Positions 8,946-18,022 of a stretch of DNA of 64,000 nucleotides are shown piece by piece (position 1 is the first letter of the stretch; each line of letters opens with the position of its first letter). A program made the translations under genes and the position numbers. This DNA is from Bacteroidota bacterium (GTDB lineage: Bacteria; Bacteroidota; Ignavibacteria; UBA10030; UBA6906): the NCBI GenBank assembly GCA_030835135.1, contig JAUQWO010000057.1, forward strand, positions 41,771-105,770. Reading direction: 5' to 3'. The notes below the pieces were generated by a model. The model worked only from the letters and a program-made list of their open reading frames with translations, had not been told where the DNA came from and did no database searches.

Positions 8946-9611
8946 CTAGGCACCGGCACGATGTATTCCCGACTGCCTCAGCTCGTTCAGTACCTCCTCC
9001 AGACATTCCTTCGGTCCGTCGGATTGGTTCGAACCGCACTTCTTCCCATCCTTTGTTGCTGACCAATCCCATCCGTGCCGCATCGAGCATAGTACGGTGA
9101 GTTGGTCCCCCTGGCCGGACAGTCGGCCATCCAACCCCTCACGGGTGATCTCGCTCGCGAGCCGGAAACACTCGTTGAGGTAGTCCGTGGTCTCGGGTTC
9201 GGGCATATAGGCGCCGCCGTAGGGAAGTTGCACGAGCAGGCGGAGCGGGCCTTTCACCACATAGTAGTGCATCATATACGAGTTCATGCCGTAGCCATCG
9301 TGCGCAAGGATCGCGTAGTCCTGCAGCGCAGGATCTTCGAGCTCACCAGCGTGCGCATCGAAGGCGAACGGGGCCAGTTCATCCATGCGGGTCGTGAAGC
9401 CCCAGTCGCGCTGCTCCACGAGGCGGGCAGCGAGATCCTCCGGGATCTCGGGGAAGAAGATCCCCGATTCCTCGATGAGCGCGCGGGCCCTGGCGGCGAT
9501 GCTCGTGTCCCCTTCCGCGGGCGAGGGTGCAGCATTGACTATTTCCGGCGCAGACCGCCGATGTGTCGATGTGTTCAGCACATCAAGCGGAGAAACGTAT
9601 CGTGTCCCCAT
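8946..9611 (-). CDS. Uncharacterised protein, 221 residues
   Basis: The protein begins MGTRYVSPLDVLNT and contains an acidic, aromatic middle part (FFPEIPEDLAARLVEQRDWGFTTRMDELAPFAFDA, AILAHDGYGMNSYMMHYYVVKGPLRLLVQLPYGGAY). I recognise no family. The composition suggests a cytosolic alpha/beta protein. A purine-rich AGGAG lies very close to the ATG at 9611. The C-terminus is Cys- and Lys-bearing (TKDGKKCGSNQSDGPKECLEEVL). It lies between the DUF4160 operon and an alpha/beta hydrolase, all leftward, with sizeable gaps, so it is probably transcribed on its own. Confidence 0.6.
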   Translation of the reverse strand: MGTRYVSPLDVLNTSTHRRSAPEIVNAAPSPAEGDTSIAARARALIEESGIFFPEIPEDLAARLVEQRDWGFTTRMDELAPFAFDAHAGELEDPALQDYAILAHDGYGMNSYMMHYYVVKGPLRLLVQLPYGGAYMPEPETTDYLNECFRLASEITREGLDGRLSGQGDQLTVLCSMRHGWDWSATKDGKKCGSNQSDGPKECLEEVLNELRQSGIHRAGA

Positions 9612-9959
9612 ACTCTCCTGTTCTCCCTGTTGATGAAACCACGTGTTCCATGAAGCGTTGCCCGCGCGATGCCGTCCTCGAAGAACGTGAGGGCGTCGTA
9701 CATCGGCGGGATGATGAGTTCGAGTTCACCTATTCTGCCAGGAACGATGCTGAATTCGTCTCTTCCCTAAGATACGCCGGGCGCTCGAGGCGACAGGATC
9801 AGAATCTGATACAAATGAAGAGCTGCCGGGGAGAAGTGAAGGAATCGGGGATTGATGGTGGCATGTGCGGGGAACAAACAGTTTGACGAGGGAGGGCGCA
9901 GCGGGGCGGTCTGACTCACCGGCCGCGGACAGGATCGATCGCCGGTCCCCGCTGCAAAT
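9612..9959. other. Gap without recognisable gene
   Basis: About 350 bases upstream of the 8946-9611 gene and downstream of the alpha/beta hydrolase gene. Short open frames exist on both strands, but none has a ribosome-binding site with a convincing protein. No strong hairpin followed by T-run was found. Confidence 0.4.
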
Positions 9960-11132
9960 CTAGTGCCGTGGCGTCTCTCCGATGGGAGATCCCTTGCCAT
10001 CAGTAAGCGTATTGCCACCCGCCAGCACATCGTGGGCGATGATGGTTCTCATTCTCTCCGGCTCCTCGAACATGGGGCTGTGTGCCGAATGTTCGAAGGT
10101 GTAGAACCCCTTCACCGGAGCGGTGAGCCTATCGAAGTACGACCGTGCGAGAGGATAGGAACAGGTATAGTCGTGGACCCCATGGAAGAAATACACCGGG
10201 ATGCTGAGTGCGGTCACCTCGCGCGCCAGATCGGTCCGCACCATGGAATCCCACAGAATGCTGATGCCCGACCTGGATTTTCCGCTCCACATGCGCACCT
10301 TCTCTGTGAAGGTGTATTCCGGAAAGAGCAGCGATGGCCAGAAGAGGCCGGACACCACCGATGTCATGTCGTGCATAGTGCCGATACCCAGGGTGTGCAT
10401 GGCCTCGTCGCGCAGGGCGCTGTACCCTGGCGGCACATCGCTGGCAAGGGTGACGGGCGCCTTCTCAAGCCGACGGACCATGCTGCTGTCGACGAGTTCC
10501 CGGAACCGCTGGAGCATGAACTCGTACGCCAGTTTCTCCGAAGCGAGCTGATACGACATCTGCGCGACACCGATGTACGCATGGTAGAACTCCGGCATCC
10601 GGGCAGCCGCCTGGATCCCGAAGAACGTCCCACCTGAGTGAGCCATCAGGTAGATCTTATCCTTCCCGAAGCGCATCCGCAGATAGTCCGTCAGTACCCT
10701 GGTGTCGGAGATCAACTGCTCCACGGTCATGGTCTCCCGCGGGATATCGGGGTGAGAGGAGATCCCCGCGCCGCGTTGCTCCCACCAGACAACCGTGAAA
10801 TGGTCTTCGAGCCCCGTAGGATAGCGCTCCGTAAGAAAGTAGTCGGGCATCCCGCCATGAAGGTAGAGCAGAACAGGGTTGAGCGTGTCCGCGCCTTTGA
10901 TGAACATCCCCTGCTCGACGCCATTGATCTTCAGGAAGAGCTTTTCCGCGATGCTTCGTGGGAGGGGTTTGCCATCGGCGGAGAGAACCGGTGCGGGGGT
11001 ACCGGTACTGTGGAGCCACATCCAGCCCGCGAGGAGTAGGACGCATGCCAAGATGGCTGCACACACAATGATCACCACACGCAGTCCCTTTCGTAAGAGG
11101 GATATTGAGGAGTTGGCGGATCGTTGCTTCAT
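9960..11132 (-). CDS. Membrane-anchored alpha/beta-hydrolase
   Basis: The 390-residue protein has one N-terminal transmembrane helix (about residues 17-40, GLRVVIIVCAAILACVLLLAGWMW), then an alpha/beta-hydrolase fold facing the periplasm. The oxyanion-loop HGG is in LLYLHGGMPD. The nucleophile Ser is in MAHSGG, a variant of the usual G-x-S-x-G elbow. The acid Asp is in FFHGVHDYTC and the catalytic His in FEHSAHSPMFEEPERM. The WWEQRGAGISS strand is typical of proline-iminopeptidase-like (S33) and related hydrolases. The substrate is unknown. The CDS ends at a TAG (9960-9962). Confidence 0.83.
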   Translation of the reverse strand: MKQRSANSSISLLRKGLRVVIIVCAAILACVLLLAGWMWLHSTGTPAPVLSADGKPLPRSIAEKLFLKINGVEQGMFIKGADTLNPVLLYLHGGMPDYFLTERYPTGLEDHFTVVWWEQRGAGISSHPDIPRETMTVEQLISDTRVLTDYLRMRFGKDKIYLMAHSGGTFFGIQAAARMPEFYHAYIGVAQMSYQLASEKLAYEFMLQRFRELVDSSMVRRLEKAPVTLASDVPPGYSALRDEAMHTLGIGTMHDMTSVVSGLFWPSLLFPEYTFTEKVRMWSGKSRSGISILWDSMVRTDLAREVTALSIPVYFFHGVHDYTCSYPLARSYFDRLTAPVKGFYTFEHSAHSPMFEEPERMRTIIAHDVLAGGNTLTDGKGSPIGETPRH

Positions 11133-11214
11133 CGTCGCTATCGCCTTCTCATTTCAGGGGTGGCCGGATCCAGACGATTTTCCTTGAACCTCGAACGCAC
11201 CTTGGGTATCATTC

Positions 11215-11919
11215 ATGATGATGCAGCCTCCCATCGGCGCCACGAACTACGGAACGCACAGGTCAATGATCTCACGCAAGATCTTCCTCAGCGCGCTTTC
11301 TCCGGACGAGCGCAGGCTCGTCCGTTCGCTCTCATCACCGGTCAAGATCCAGCATTTCCTCGATACCCTTGCGTACAGCACGGAGTCGTCATACCGCGCG
11401 CCGCTCACGGTCCTGAGGGAACGTTTCGCCCATTGCTACGATGGCGCTGTCTTCGCCGCGGCTGCTCTCGCCTGGAACGACGATCCGCCGTTGATCGTCA
11501 ATTTCTTTCCGAACTCACGCGACGACGAGCACCTCGTTGCCCTTTTCCGTCGCAACGGCTGTTGGGGCGCGGTCGGGCAATCCAATTTCGTCGGGTTGCG
11601 TTATCGGGAGCCCATCCACCGGACCTTGCGGGAGCTCATGATCAGTTATTTCGAGCAGTACTACAACGTCGCTGGAGAAAAGACCCTTCGCAGCTATACG
11701 AAACCGTTGAACCTCAACAGATTCGATCGGGCGCGCTGGATGACGGAGGCAAAGGGAATGGACCTCATTGCAGACCATCTGGAGTCCATGCCTCAGGTTC
11801 GTCTGCTGACGCCGGCGATGGCCCGAACTCTCGCGAAGGTGGACCCGCTCTCATACTCGGCCGGGCTGCAGGGTTCGGTCGCAGACGGCCTCTTCAAAGT
11901 CGAGGACAAGAAGAAGTAG
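11215..11919 (+). CDS. Transglutaminase-like fold protein (putative cysteine-dependent enzyme)
   Basis: The 234-residue protein contains RERFAHCYDGAVFAAAAL, a Cys at the start of a helix as in the transglutaminase/papain-like core, followed about 30 residues later by a His in NSRDDEHLVALFRRNGCWGAVGQSNFVGLRYREP. The remainder (RTLRELMISYFEQYYN ... LRSYTKPLNLNRFD) is strongly patterned and matches my recollection of a small family of transglutaminase-like proteins in environmental bacteria. No signal peptide is obvious. The start is uncertain because ATGs at 11215, 11218 and 11266 are in frame. It is divergent from the alpha/beta hydrolase. Confidence 0.6.
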   Translation: MMMQPPIGATNYGTHRSMISRKIFLSALSPDERRLVRSLSSPVKIQHFLDTLAYSTESSYRAPLTVLRERFAHCYDGAVFAAAALAWNDDPPLIVNFFPNSRDDEHLVALFRRNGCWGAVGQSNFVGLRYREPIHRTLRELMISYFEQYYNVAGEKTLRSYTKPLNLNRFDRARWMTEAKGMDLIADHLESMPQVRLLTPAMARTLAKVDPLSYSAGLQGSVADGLFKVEDKKK

Positions 11920-12090
11920 CCGGGCGTCACGCGAAAGACAGAAGACCCGCATCCCACTTCATCGATGGTGATCACCCCTTGAGCAGAAAGCGAGCCGTTG
12001 AGAGGGTCTTTTCCGTCATAGAGATCGACGCGGCACGTGTTGCCGGGAGAGAGGTATGACAGGAACCCCATCTCTGCGATGCAGGCAGGT

Positions 12091-13785
12091 CTACCGCCTC
12101 CTCATCTCCGGGGTCGCCGGATCGAGATACGAATAGTTGAGCCGCACATCCACATAGAAGCGGTCTTTCTCGATTTCGAAGTCTTCCGGCGCGAGGTCGC
12201 CCAGGTTCATCGTTTGCCATTCCATAGTGGGGGTGATCCATCCCCATTGTCCCTTCCCTGTCGATACGCGGATAGGCATTTTGAACTCTTTCACATCCGC
12301 CCTCCAACGATAGCGAGCACCGGATTCATTCCCCTTTTTCCAGGACGACACCTCCAGCACCGGGATCTTCGGGAAGCGCAGGTATTGGTCGAAGAAGTAG
12401 CCGAGGTCCGTGCCGGCGCGCAGGGTGATATAGCCCGTGATATCCTCCCCCGTCACCGTCTGCATCGAGAACCGTGTCATGAGTCCGCGCAGCACATCGA
12501 ACCAGAGCGTGTCGTTGCTGATCACGCTGCGCAGCGTATTCAGCACCAGCTGTCCCTTGTCGTACATATCCCCCGATCCCTCGCGGGCCACGTTGAAGGT
12601 GGCGATGATCGGTGACCGGTTCCCCACGTTGGATCTCTTGCCGTTGATATACTTCAGTGCCTCAGCGTAGCCGTACTGGCATTCCACGAACAGGGCCTCG
12701 GCATAGGCGCCGAAGCTCTCGTGGATCCACATATCCGCCACATCCTTCGCTGTGATCGCGTTCCCCCACCATTCGTGGGCGCTTTCGTGGATGATGATGA
12801 AATCGAACTTCAGTCCCGCCTCGGACGGTGCGCGACCCCGGTAGCCGCCGATATACCAGTTGCCGTAGGCCACCGCGGACTGATGCTCCATGCCGGTGTG
12901 CGAGCACTCCACGAGCTTATAGCCGTCACGTGGGAAGGGATAGGGACCGAAGAAGCGTTCGAAGCAGGTCATCATCGGCTTCACCTGGTCGAAGTGTGTT
13001 TTCGCCTTCTCCAGGTTCTCCGGCAGCACGTAGTAATCCAGCGTGAGCGGCGTGTTTCCCTGATACGTATCCGAGAAGTGGACATAGTTGCCGATGTTCA
13101 CTGTCACGTTGTAGGTGTTGATCGGATAGCTCACGAACCAGTTGTACCGCTTCCAGCCATTGGCGAGGTTCTCCGTGGAGCGCAGCCGCCCGTTGGAGAC
13201 ATCTTCCAGTCCGGGCGGTACTGCGATGCTGATCATCATGCTGTCCGGCTCATCGTCCTGATGGTCCTTGGTCGGCCACCAGAGACTGGCGCCGGTGCCC
13301 TGGCAGGTGACCATCACCCATGGGCGGCCGGACCTGTCCTTGTCCCAGATGAAGCCGCCGTCCCACGGTGGGCGTTTGGCGGCGATCGGTTTGCCGCTGT
13401 AGGCAATGCGGAGAGTCTGGTGGGATCCTGCGGGGAGTTCCTTGGGGAAGTCCACGAACACCGCATCCGCCTCGCGTGTGAAACTCGGCTTTGTAGGAGA
13501 GCCTTGAAGCGTGATGCCGTCGATCTTCATATTCGCGAAGAGATCCACCTGCATGCGTGTGAACGGCCGGACCACATCAAAGGTGATCTCGTTGGAACCG
13601 CGCAGCGAGCTGTCCGCAGGATCGATGCGGATATCGAGATGATAGAATCTCACGTCGTAGCAGGTCCGTTCGGGAGAGAGCATGCCCCGGAGGGAATCAG
13701 CATGGGTCAAGGCAGGATCACGTTCCTGCCCAAGGATCGTAGCACTCAGCAAGATCGTGCAGAGTGCGAGTGGGATTGTCTTCAT
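12091..13785 (-). CDS. Secreted M1-family zinc aminopeptidase
   Basis: The 564-residue protein has a signal peptide (MKTIPLALCTILLSATILGQ), an N-terminal beta-saddle domain typical of M1 peptidases (LDIRIDPADSSLRGSNEITFDV) and a thermolysin-like catalytic domain. The substrate-binding motif is GMEHQSAVAYGN. The zinc site is HESAHEWWGN, with the third ligand Glu 18 residues on in WIHESFGAYAEALF. The enzyme removes N-terminal amino acids from peptides, here in the periplasm or outside the cell. It is shorter than full-length aminopeptidase N and lacks the C-terminal helical domain, as in many Bacteroidota/Ignavibacteria members. A TTG codon precedes the chosen ATG. Confidence 0.92.
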   Translation of the reverse strand: MKTIPLALCTILLSATILGQERDPALTHADSLRGMLSPERTCYDVRFYHLDIRIDPADSSLRGSNEITFDVVRPFTRMQVDLFANMKIDGITLQGSPTKPSFTREADAVFVDFPKELPAGSHQTLRIAYSGKPIAAKRPPWDGGFIWDKDRSGRPWVMVTCQGTGASLWWPTKDHQDDEPDSMMISIAVPPGLEDVSNGRLRSTENLANGWKRYNWFVSYPINTYNVTVNIGNYVHFSDTYQGNTPLTLDYYVLPENLEKAKTHFDQVKPMMTCFERFFGPYPFPRDGYKLVECSHTGMEHQSAVAYGNWYIGGYRGRAPSEAGLKFDFIIIHESAHEWWGNAITAKDVADMWIHESFGAYAEALFVECQYGYAEALKYINGKRSNVGNRSPIIATFNVAREGSGDMYDKGQLVLNTLRSVISNDTLWFDVLRGLMTRFSMQTVTGEDITGYITLRAGTDLGYFFDQYLRFPKIPVLEVSSWKKGNESGARYRWRADVKEFKMPIRVSTGKGQWGWITPTMEWQTMNLGDLAPEDFEIEKDRFYVDVRLNYSYLDPATPEMRRR

Positions 13786-14156
13786 CAACTTCTCTGATCA
13801 GTGAATGGAAGCGAAGATCGTTGGGCTCTCATGATGGATTACAAAAGTATAGCGAAGGATGTCTGGGAAGTCAAGGCTATCCCGCCTCAGGGTACATCCA
13901 GATAGGAGGATTCGCACTACAGGGAGCGCGCCGAAGCGACGATCCGGACAAGCCGTGTGATCCCAGTGTGTGTGCCCGACATTTCGCCGGTCTGAGATCC
14001 ATCAGTTCCAGTGGCATATCATCACCGATCGCCCGGTCTGCCCCGATGATAGGAGGGGGCTTTGACAGTTTCATGACACTTCCGTACTCTTGAAGGCCTA
14101 CCTTTGCGCAGTCACGCCGCGGTACTGATCTGGTCTTCCCCTGTTATAAAGGACAC
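13786..14156. other. Gap between aminopeptidase and first insertion sequence
   Basis: About 370 bases. Open frames on either strand lack ribosome-binding sites and recognisable protein. The right part leads directly into the left end of the IS3-family element. It marks the host/island boundary on the left side. Confidence 0.4.
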
Positions 14157-14201
14157 GAAGTTAAGCTCCAGGGTGTTACATAAACACAGGAGGATATACC
14201 C

Positions 14202-14517
14202 ATGGAGCAGTCCCAGACAAAAAAAAGCTCGGCGTCGTTTTGACCAGCAATTCAAGGTCGACGCAGTTCGGTTGTCGGAAGAAGCCGGCAAGACGGTGGC
14301 AGAATTGGCCCGGAATTTGGGTATAACCCGCAGCCAGTTGGATCGGTGGCGCAGGGATTTCCGGACATCGTCGTCAGTACAAGCGGCCTTTCCGGGCAAC
14401 GGCAACCTCGGTGCGGACGAGAAGGAAGTCGAGGAACTGCGCCGTGAGCTCGCTCGGGTCAAGGAAGAACGAGAAATTCTAAAAAGAGCTATGGCCGTGT
14501 TCTCACGACGGCCGTAA
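14202..14517 (+). pseudogene. IS3-family transposase OrfA (helix-turn-helix), frame-disrupted near its start
   Basis: A perfect AGGAGG (14189-14194) and the ATG at 14202 define the start, but this frame (MEQSQTKKS) ends after 13 codons at a TGA. The real protein continues one frame over as QKKARRRFDQQFKVDAVRLSEEAGKTVAEL. It then gives an HTH (LARNLGITRSQLDRWRRDF) and a leucine-zipper tail (EEVEELRRELARVKEEREIL). The switch lies in a run of eight A (14219-14226). Seven A would restore a single frame, so either one A was gained or polymerase slippage supplies the product. OrfA's TAA overlaps the orfB ATG (TAATG). A short A-run at 14481-14485 would allow a -1 shift into orfB. Confidence 0.75.
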
Positions 14518-15389
14518 TGAAGTATGCGTTCATCAGCGAGTTTGCACATGAGCATTCTGTGGCGCTCATGTGCAAGCTCCTGGGCGCATCCAGAAGTGGC
14601 TACTACCGGTTCAGACTCCATATCGTCAGTGCCCGGGCAACAGCCAACGTGAGACTTCTGGAGGAGATCAAAATCGTTCACCAGGCGAGCCGTGGCATCT
14701 ACGGCAGCCCGCGGATACATTTCGAGCTCAACAAGAAGGGAAAGCCCTGTGGACGTCATCGTGTGGCCCGTCTGATGGCCAAAGATGGCATCGCCGCGAA
14801 AAGTCATCGTCGTTTCCGTGTGACGACACGCCAACGAGAGGGAGCCATCGCTTCCCCCGATCTCCTGGGGCGTGAGTTTGTTACCGAGTGTGCTCATCAA
14901 GTGTGGGTGTCGGATATAACATACATCTGGACCACCGAAGGGTGGCTGTATCTGGCCGTGATACTGGACCTCTTTTCGCGGACTGTCGTTGGTTGGGCGA
15001 CCAGCGCCCGGATCGATGCTGAACTGGTCTGTACCGCATTCCAGCGAGCGACAGAGCGATACCCACTGCGATTTCCGTTGATCATGCACAGCGATCGTGG
15101 CAGCCAATACACGAGTGCCATGTTCCGGGCGCTCTTGAGCTGCCAATCGGTCCTCGTATTCCAAAGCAACGGGAAAAGCTGCTACGACAATGCCATTGCT
15201 GAATCGTTCTTTCACACTATCAAGACCGAAGGGGTGAACCATGAGCAGTTCGCCAGACGTGACGAATGCCATGGATTCCTCTTCGACTACATCGAGGTCT
15301 TCTACAACCAGCAACGCCTGCATTCATCTCTCGGGTACAACACCCCGATGCAGATGCTGCAGGAAATAATCAACACCCAAGCGGCTTAA
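14517..15389 (+). CDS. IS3-family transposase OrfB (DDE integrase core)
   Basis: The 290-residue protein has the usual HTH_21 region (GIYGSPRIHFELNKKGKPCGRHRVARLM) and an rve integrase core. The three catalytic acids are in VWVSDITYIW, MHSDRGSQYTS and IAESFFHTIKTE. It is complete. It is normally made as an OrfAB fusion by -1 frameshifting, and the -1 frame is open from 14481 into this gene (reads KKSYGRVLTTAVMKYAF). If OrfA cannot be translated properly the element would be non-autonomous. Confidence 0.92.
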   Translation: MKYAFISEFAHEHSVALMCKLLGASRSGYYRFRLHIVSARATANVRLLEEIKIVHQASRGIYGSPRIHFELNKKGKPCGRHRVARLMAKDGIAAKSHRRFRVTTRQREGAIASPDLLGREFVTECAHQVWVSDITYIWTTEGWLYLAVILDLFSRTVVGWATSARIDAELVCTAFQRATERYPLRFPLIMHSDRGSQYTSAMFRALLSCQSVLVFQSNGKSCYDNAIAESFFHTIKTEGVNHEQFARRDECHGFLFDYIEVFYNQQRLHSSLGYNTPMQMLQEIINTQAA

Positions 15390-15424
15390 CTATCTGTCTA
15401 CAGAAGCAGGGGGAGCTTCACTTC

Positions 15425-15722
15425 TCGTCTTGAGGAACTGGTTTTGTTTTTCGTTCAACTCCAGCAGCATCGCCTGCTTGCCGACTTTCTTCTCCAGAGC
15501 GGCCACGCGCACATCGTCCAGCGTTTTGCCCTTCAAGCCGGCAATGCCTCCGCTGATGACATCCTCCCGCCAGCGGGAGAGCGCCTCCACCGTCACCATG
15601 CACTCACGGCTGACGGCATCCAATGATTCACCCCGGAGAAGGCGTATTACAACTTCGCCCTTCTTCTGGGAACTCCAGCCTCCTTGTTTCTCTTCCACCA
15701 GAGCATCCAGTCTTGTGAGAAC
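15425..15722 (-). pseudogene. Fossil orfA-type transposase fragment of a different element
   Basis: About 95 residues (LDALVEEKQGGWSSQKKGEVVIRLLRGESLDAVSRE, then VEALSRWREDVISGGIAGLKGK and a coiled-coil VAALEKKVGKQAMLLELNEK) match the helix-turn-helix OrfA of another IS3-group transposase. No normal start codon is in place. The C-terminus is cut at about 15424, where the right end of IS3 copy 1 begins, and no orfB follows. The upstream side joins a fossil IS110 gene. This is a decayed remnant carried in the IS cluster. Confidence 0.6.
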
Positions 15723-15751
15723 TACCGTATGAAATTGAGACGGAAAACTGC

Positions 15752-15874
15752 TCACTTGAAACTGGGGCCAACATACCCCTCGCAGAGAATGCAAACCGAC
15801 AAGGTACTTCTATGTGCGTCGATCCCCACATCGATCCTCTTGCCTTTTGCCCAGCCATCTCGCATGTTGGCCAT
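15752..15874 (-). pseudogene. Fossil N-terminus of an IS110-family recombinase
   Basis: Forty codons (MANMRDGWAKGKRIDVGID, then AHRSTLSVCILCEG) carry the start of an IS110 DEDD transposase, including the first catalytic Asp in DVGIDAHRST. The ATG at 15874 has a strong AAGGAGG. The frame stops at a TGA (15752-15754) right after the homology ends, so only the first tenth of the gene survives. Upstream DNA (15875-15996) contains three perfect hairpins that may be the element's non-coding RNA region (separate entry). Confidence 0.62.
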
Positions 15875-15896
15875 GGAAACCTCCTTGATCGCGCTC

Positions 15897-15953
15897 GCTG
15901 CATTCGTGCAGCACGGGCTTTCGCCCATCACGGTATGGACTACTGCGTAGTCC
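15897..15953 (-). ncRNA. Three-hairpin leader upstream of the IS110 fossil (possible bridge-RNA remnant)
   Basis: Three perfect hairpins lie in a row in the 5' region of the fossil IS110 gene: GGACTAC-GCA-GTAGTCC (15937-15953), GGGC-GAAA-GCCC (15915-15926, a GNRA tetraloop on the minus strand) and GCTGCA-CGAA-TGCAGC (15897-15912). IS110 elements encode a structured bridge RNA in the non-coding end next to the recombinase gene, which fits the position. The region is cut at about 15996 by the IS256 element, so only part could remain. Assignment rests on position and structure only. Confidence 0.45.
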
Positions 15954-17169
15954 TAATATACCCTGCGACGAGGAGGTTTGGTAACGTCCGTATCTTTGTG
16001 TAAAAAGTAGAAGGTGCCGCTCCGGTTGATTAGATTGTAGTTGCGAACCATCAATCAATCAACTGAGGAGACAGCACCCATGAAGAAAGTACGTGCATCG
16101 GAGCAGAAACGCAACCAGATCGAAGCGATTCTTAAGAGCGGTTCTCGGGAAGCCATTGAGGACCTTCATCGACTGGGACAAGAGAAATTCTGGCAAGAGC
16201 TGTTGGAAGGCGAACTTGATGAGCATCTTGGCCGGGAGTGGTACAAGCGGTCCGAGGCCTCCCGGCAAGGGTACCGCAATGGCTACTACCCCCGGAAGAT
16301 GATCGTTCCCGGCGGGATGCTGAACATCGCGGTTCCCCGGCTTCGCAACGTCAAGGAGAAGTTCACAAGTCGATTGCTGAAGAATGTCGCCGACATAGCC
16401 GAACGCGTCCGCAGCGTGGCGCTCGAAGCCTACGTCCGGGGGCTGTCCGTCCGCGACATCGAACAGACGTTCGTGACCGAAGACGGATCTCCGATGCTCA
16501 GTCGGAGTGTCATGAGCCGTGTGGCGACACGTTTGCACGATGAGTATCTCGCCTTTAGCCAACGCGACCTCTCGGAACTGGACGTGGTGTATCTCTTCCT
16601 CGACGGCGTCTATGAATCGGTACGCCGATACACCAATGGTCAGGCGCTGCTCTGCGCATGGGCGATTTGCGCCAATGGAACCAAGGCTATGGTGCACATT
16701 GCGGCGGTGCAGTCCGAAAGCGAAGACGCCTGGGTATCGTTTTGCGAGGACCTCTTGCGGCGCGGTCTGCGCCAGCCGCTCCTGGTCATCAGTGATGGAG
16801 GTCCCGCAGTGATCAAAGGCATCACGCGATCCTTCCCCAAGGCGGACCGGCAGCGGTGCATCGCACACAAGCTGCGCAACATCGCAGCCAAATTACCACG
16901 CGACGTGGCCAAGGCCATCATCGAGGAATTCAAGGGCGTTTACTATGCCGCTGATCGGGCAACGGCCCTTGTACTGGCTGAGCAGGTGACAAGCAAATAT
17001 GCATCGCAGTATCCATCGGCCGTGCAGTGCTTCAATGATGATTGAGGTGTACCCCATTGGCTGGACAGTTTTCAGCCATTCTTTAGGTGGATTATTTGTG
17101 GGTGTTGCTTTGGCTTCTACTGCTGTTCATTGACAATCGGTTCCGCACCAAGTGTGCGTCCCGGTGAAT

Positions 17170-18022
17170 TCATGCGGCATTGATCCCGTGATGGTAGACC
17201 TCTGTCGGCTTCCGGTTCCCCAGTGATTCATGGAAGCGTCGGTTGTTGTAAAACGCGAAGTAGGTGCCGAGCCCAGCGAGAAGCGTTACAGCCGTCTCGT
17301 AATTGTGAAGATACACGTCTTCGTACTTCACGCTTTTCCACAGCCGTTCGATGAACACATTGTCCAGCGCTCTTCCTCGCCCGTCCATGCTGATCGCGAT
17401 CTTGGCATCGAGCAGTGGCTGGAGAAACGTCTCGCTCGTGAACTGTGCGCCCTGGTCCATGTTGAAGATCCTCGGCGTGCCTCGGCGCAGAGCCTTCTTG
17501 AGAACGCGTACACAGAAATCCGCGTCCTGGGTATTGGAGATCCCCCAGGCAAGGACGTAGCGGCTGAATCAATCGATGACCGCAACCAGGTACATGAAGC
17601 CGCTTGCCATGGGGATGTACGTCAGATCGGTGCTCCACACGTGGTTTGGTTCGTTGATTCTCACCCCCCTGAGTAGATAGGGGTAGATCTTGTGATTCTG
17701 TGCTGGTTTGCTCGTTTTTGGCCCTGGATATACCGCCTGAATACCCATGAGCTGCATAAGCCGGGCTATTCTCTTGTGATTCACCCGGAAGGTGCGTTCG
17801 TTCATCGCGGCGGTCAATTTCCGGATTCCATAGAACGGATGTGCCGTGTATTCCCGGTCGATAGCCGCCATCAACGCGAGCGTCCCCGGGTCAACGGGCA
17901 CCGGCACATAGTACAAACTTGAACGTGCCAGTCCAAGAAGCTCGCATTGATGGCTGATGCTCAGCTGGTCGTCCAGCGGATCGATCCCCGAACGGCGAGC
18001 ATCAAGGGACAGCGTCAGACTC
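17170..18022 (-). pseudogene. IS3-family transposase OrfB with an internal stop
   Basis: After frameshifting from OrfA the product would read SLTLSLDARRSG, then HQCELLGLARSSLYYVPVPV, the HTH_21 region and the integrase core. The catalytic acids are in WSTDLTYIPM, NMDQGAQFTSE and FIERLWKSVKYEDV. The frame is interrupted by TGA at 17569-17571 (VAVID-stop-FSRYVLAW), where the family has Trp, so a single TGG to TGA change has inactivated it. Only the stop separates the two halves; both sides remain well conserved, so the lesion is recent. Confidence 0.9.

Larger units (their letters stand above)
14157..15424 (+). mobile_element. IS3-family insertion sequence (copy 1)
   Basis: The element is about 1.27 kb with two overlapping transposase frames. 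The ends are inferred from an imperfect inverted repeat: GAAGTTAAGCTCC at 14157-14169 against GAAGTGAAGCTCC read inward from 15424. No target duplication is visible, so the exact ends are approximate. The right end abuts a fossil transposase gene from another element. The orfA start region carries a frame disruption (see the orfA entry). Confidence 0.75.

Noticed and set aside
11793..12071. 92-residue open frame on the minus strand
   Set aside because: It overlaps the transglutaminase-like gene by over 120 bases in antisense and has no ribosome-binding site or family.
17569..17571. TGA read as Trp (genetic code change)
   Set aside because: TGA acts as a normal stop in many well-supported genes here, including several ATGA overlaps; a point mutation in one IS gene is simpler.
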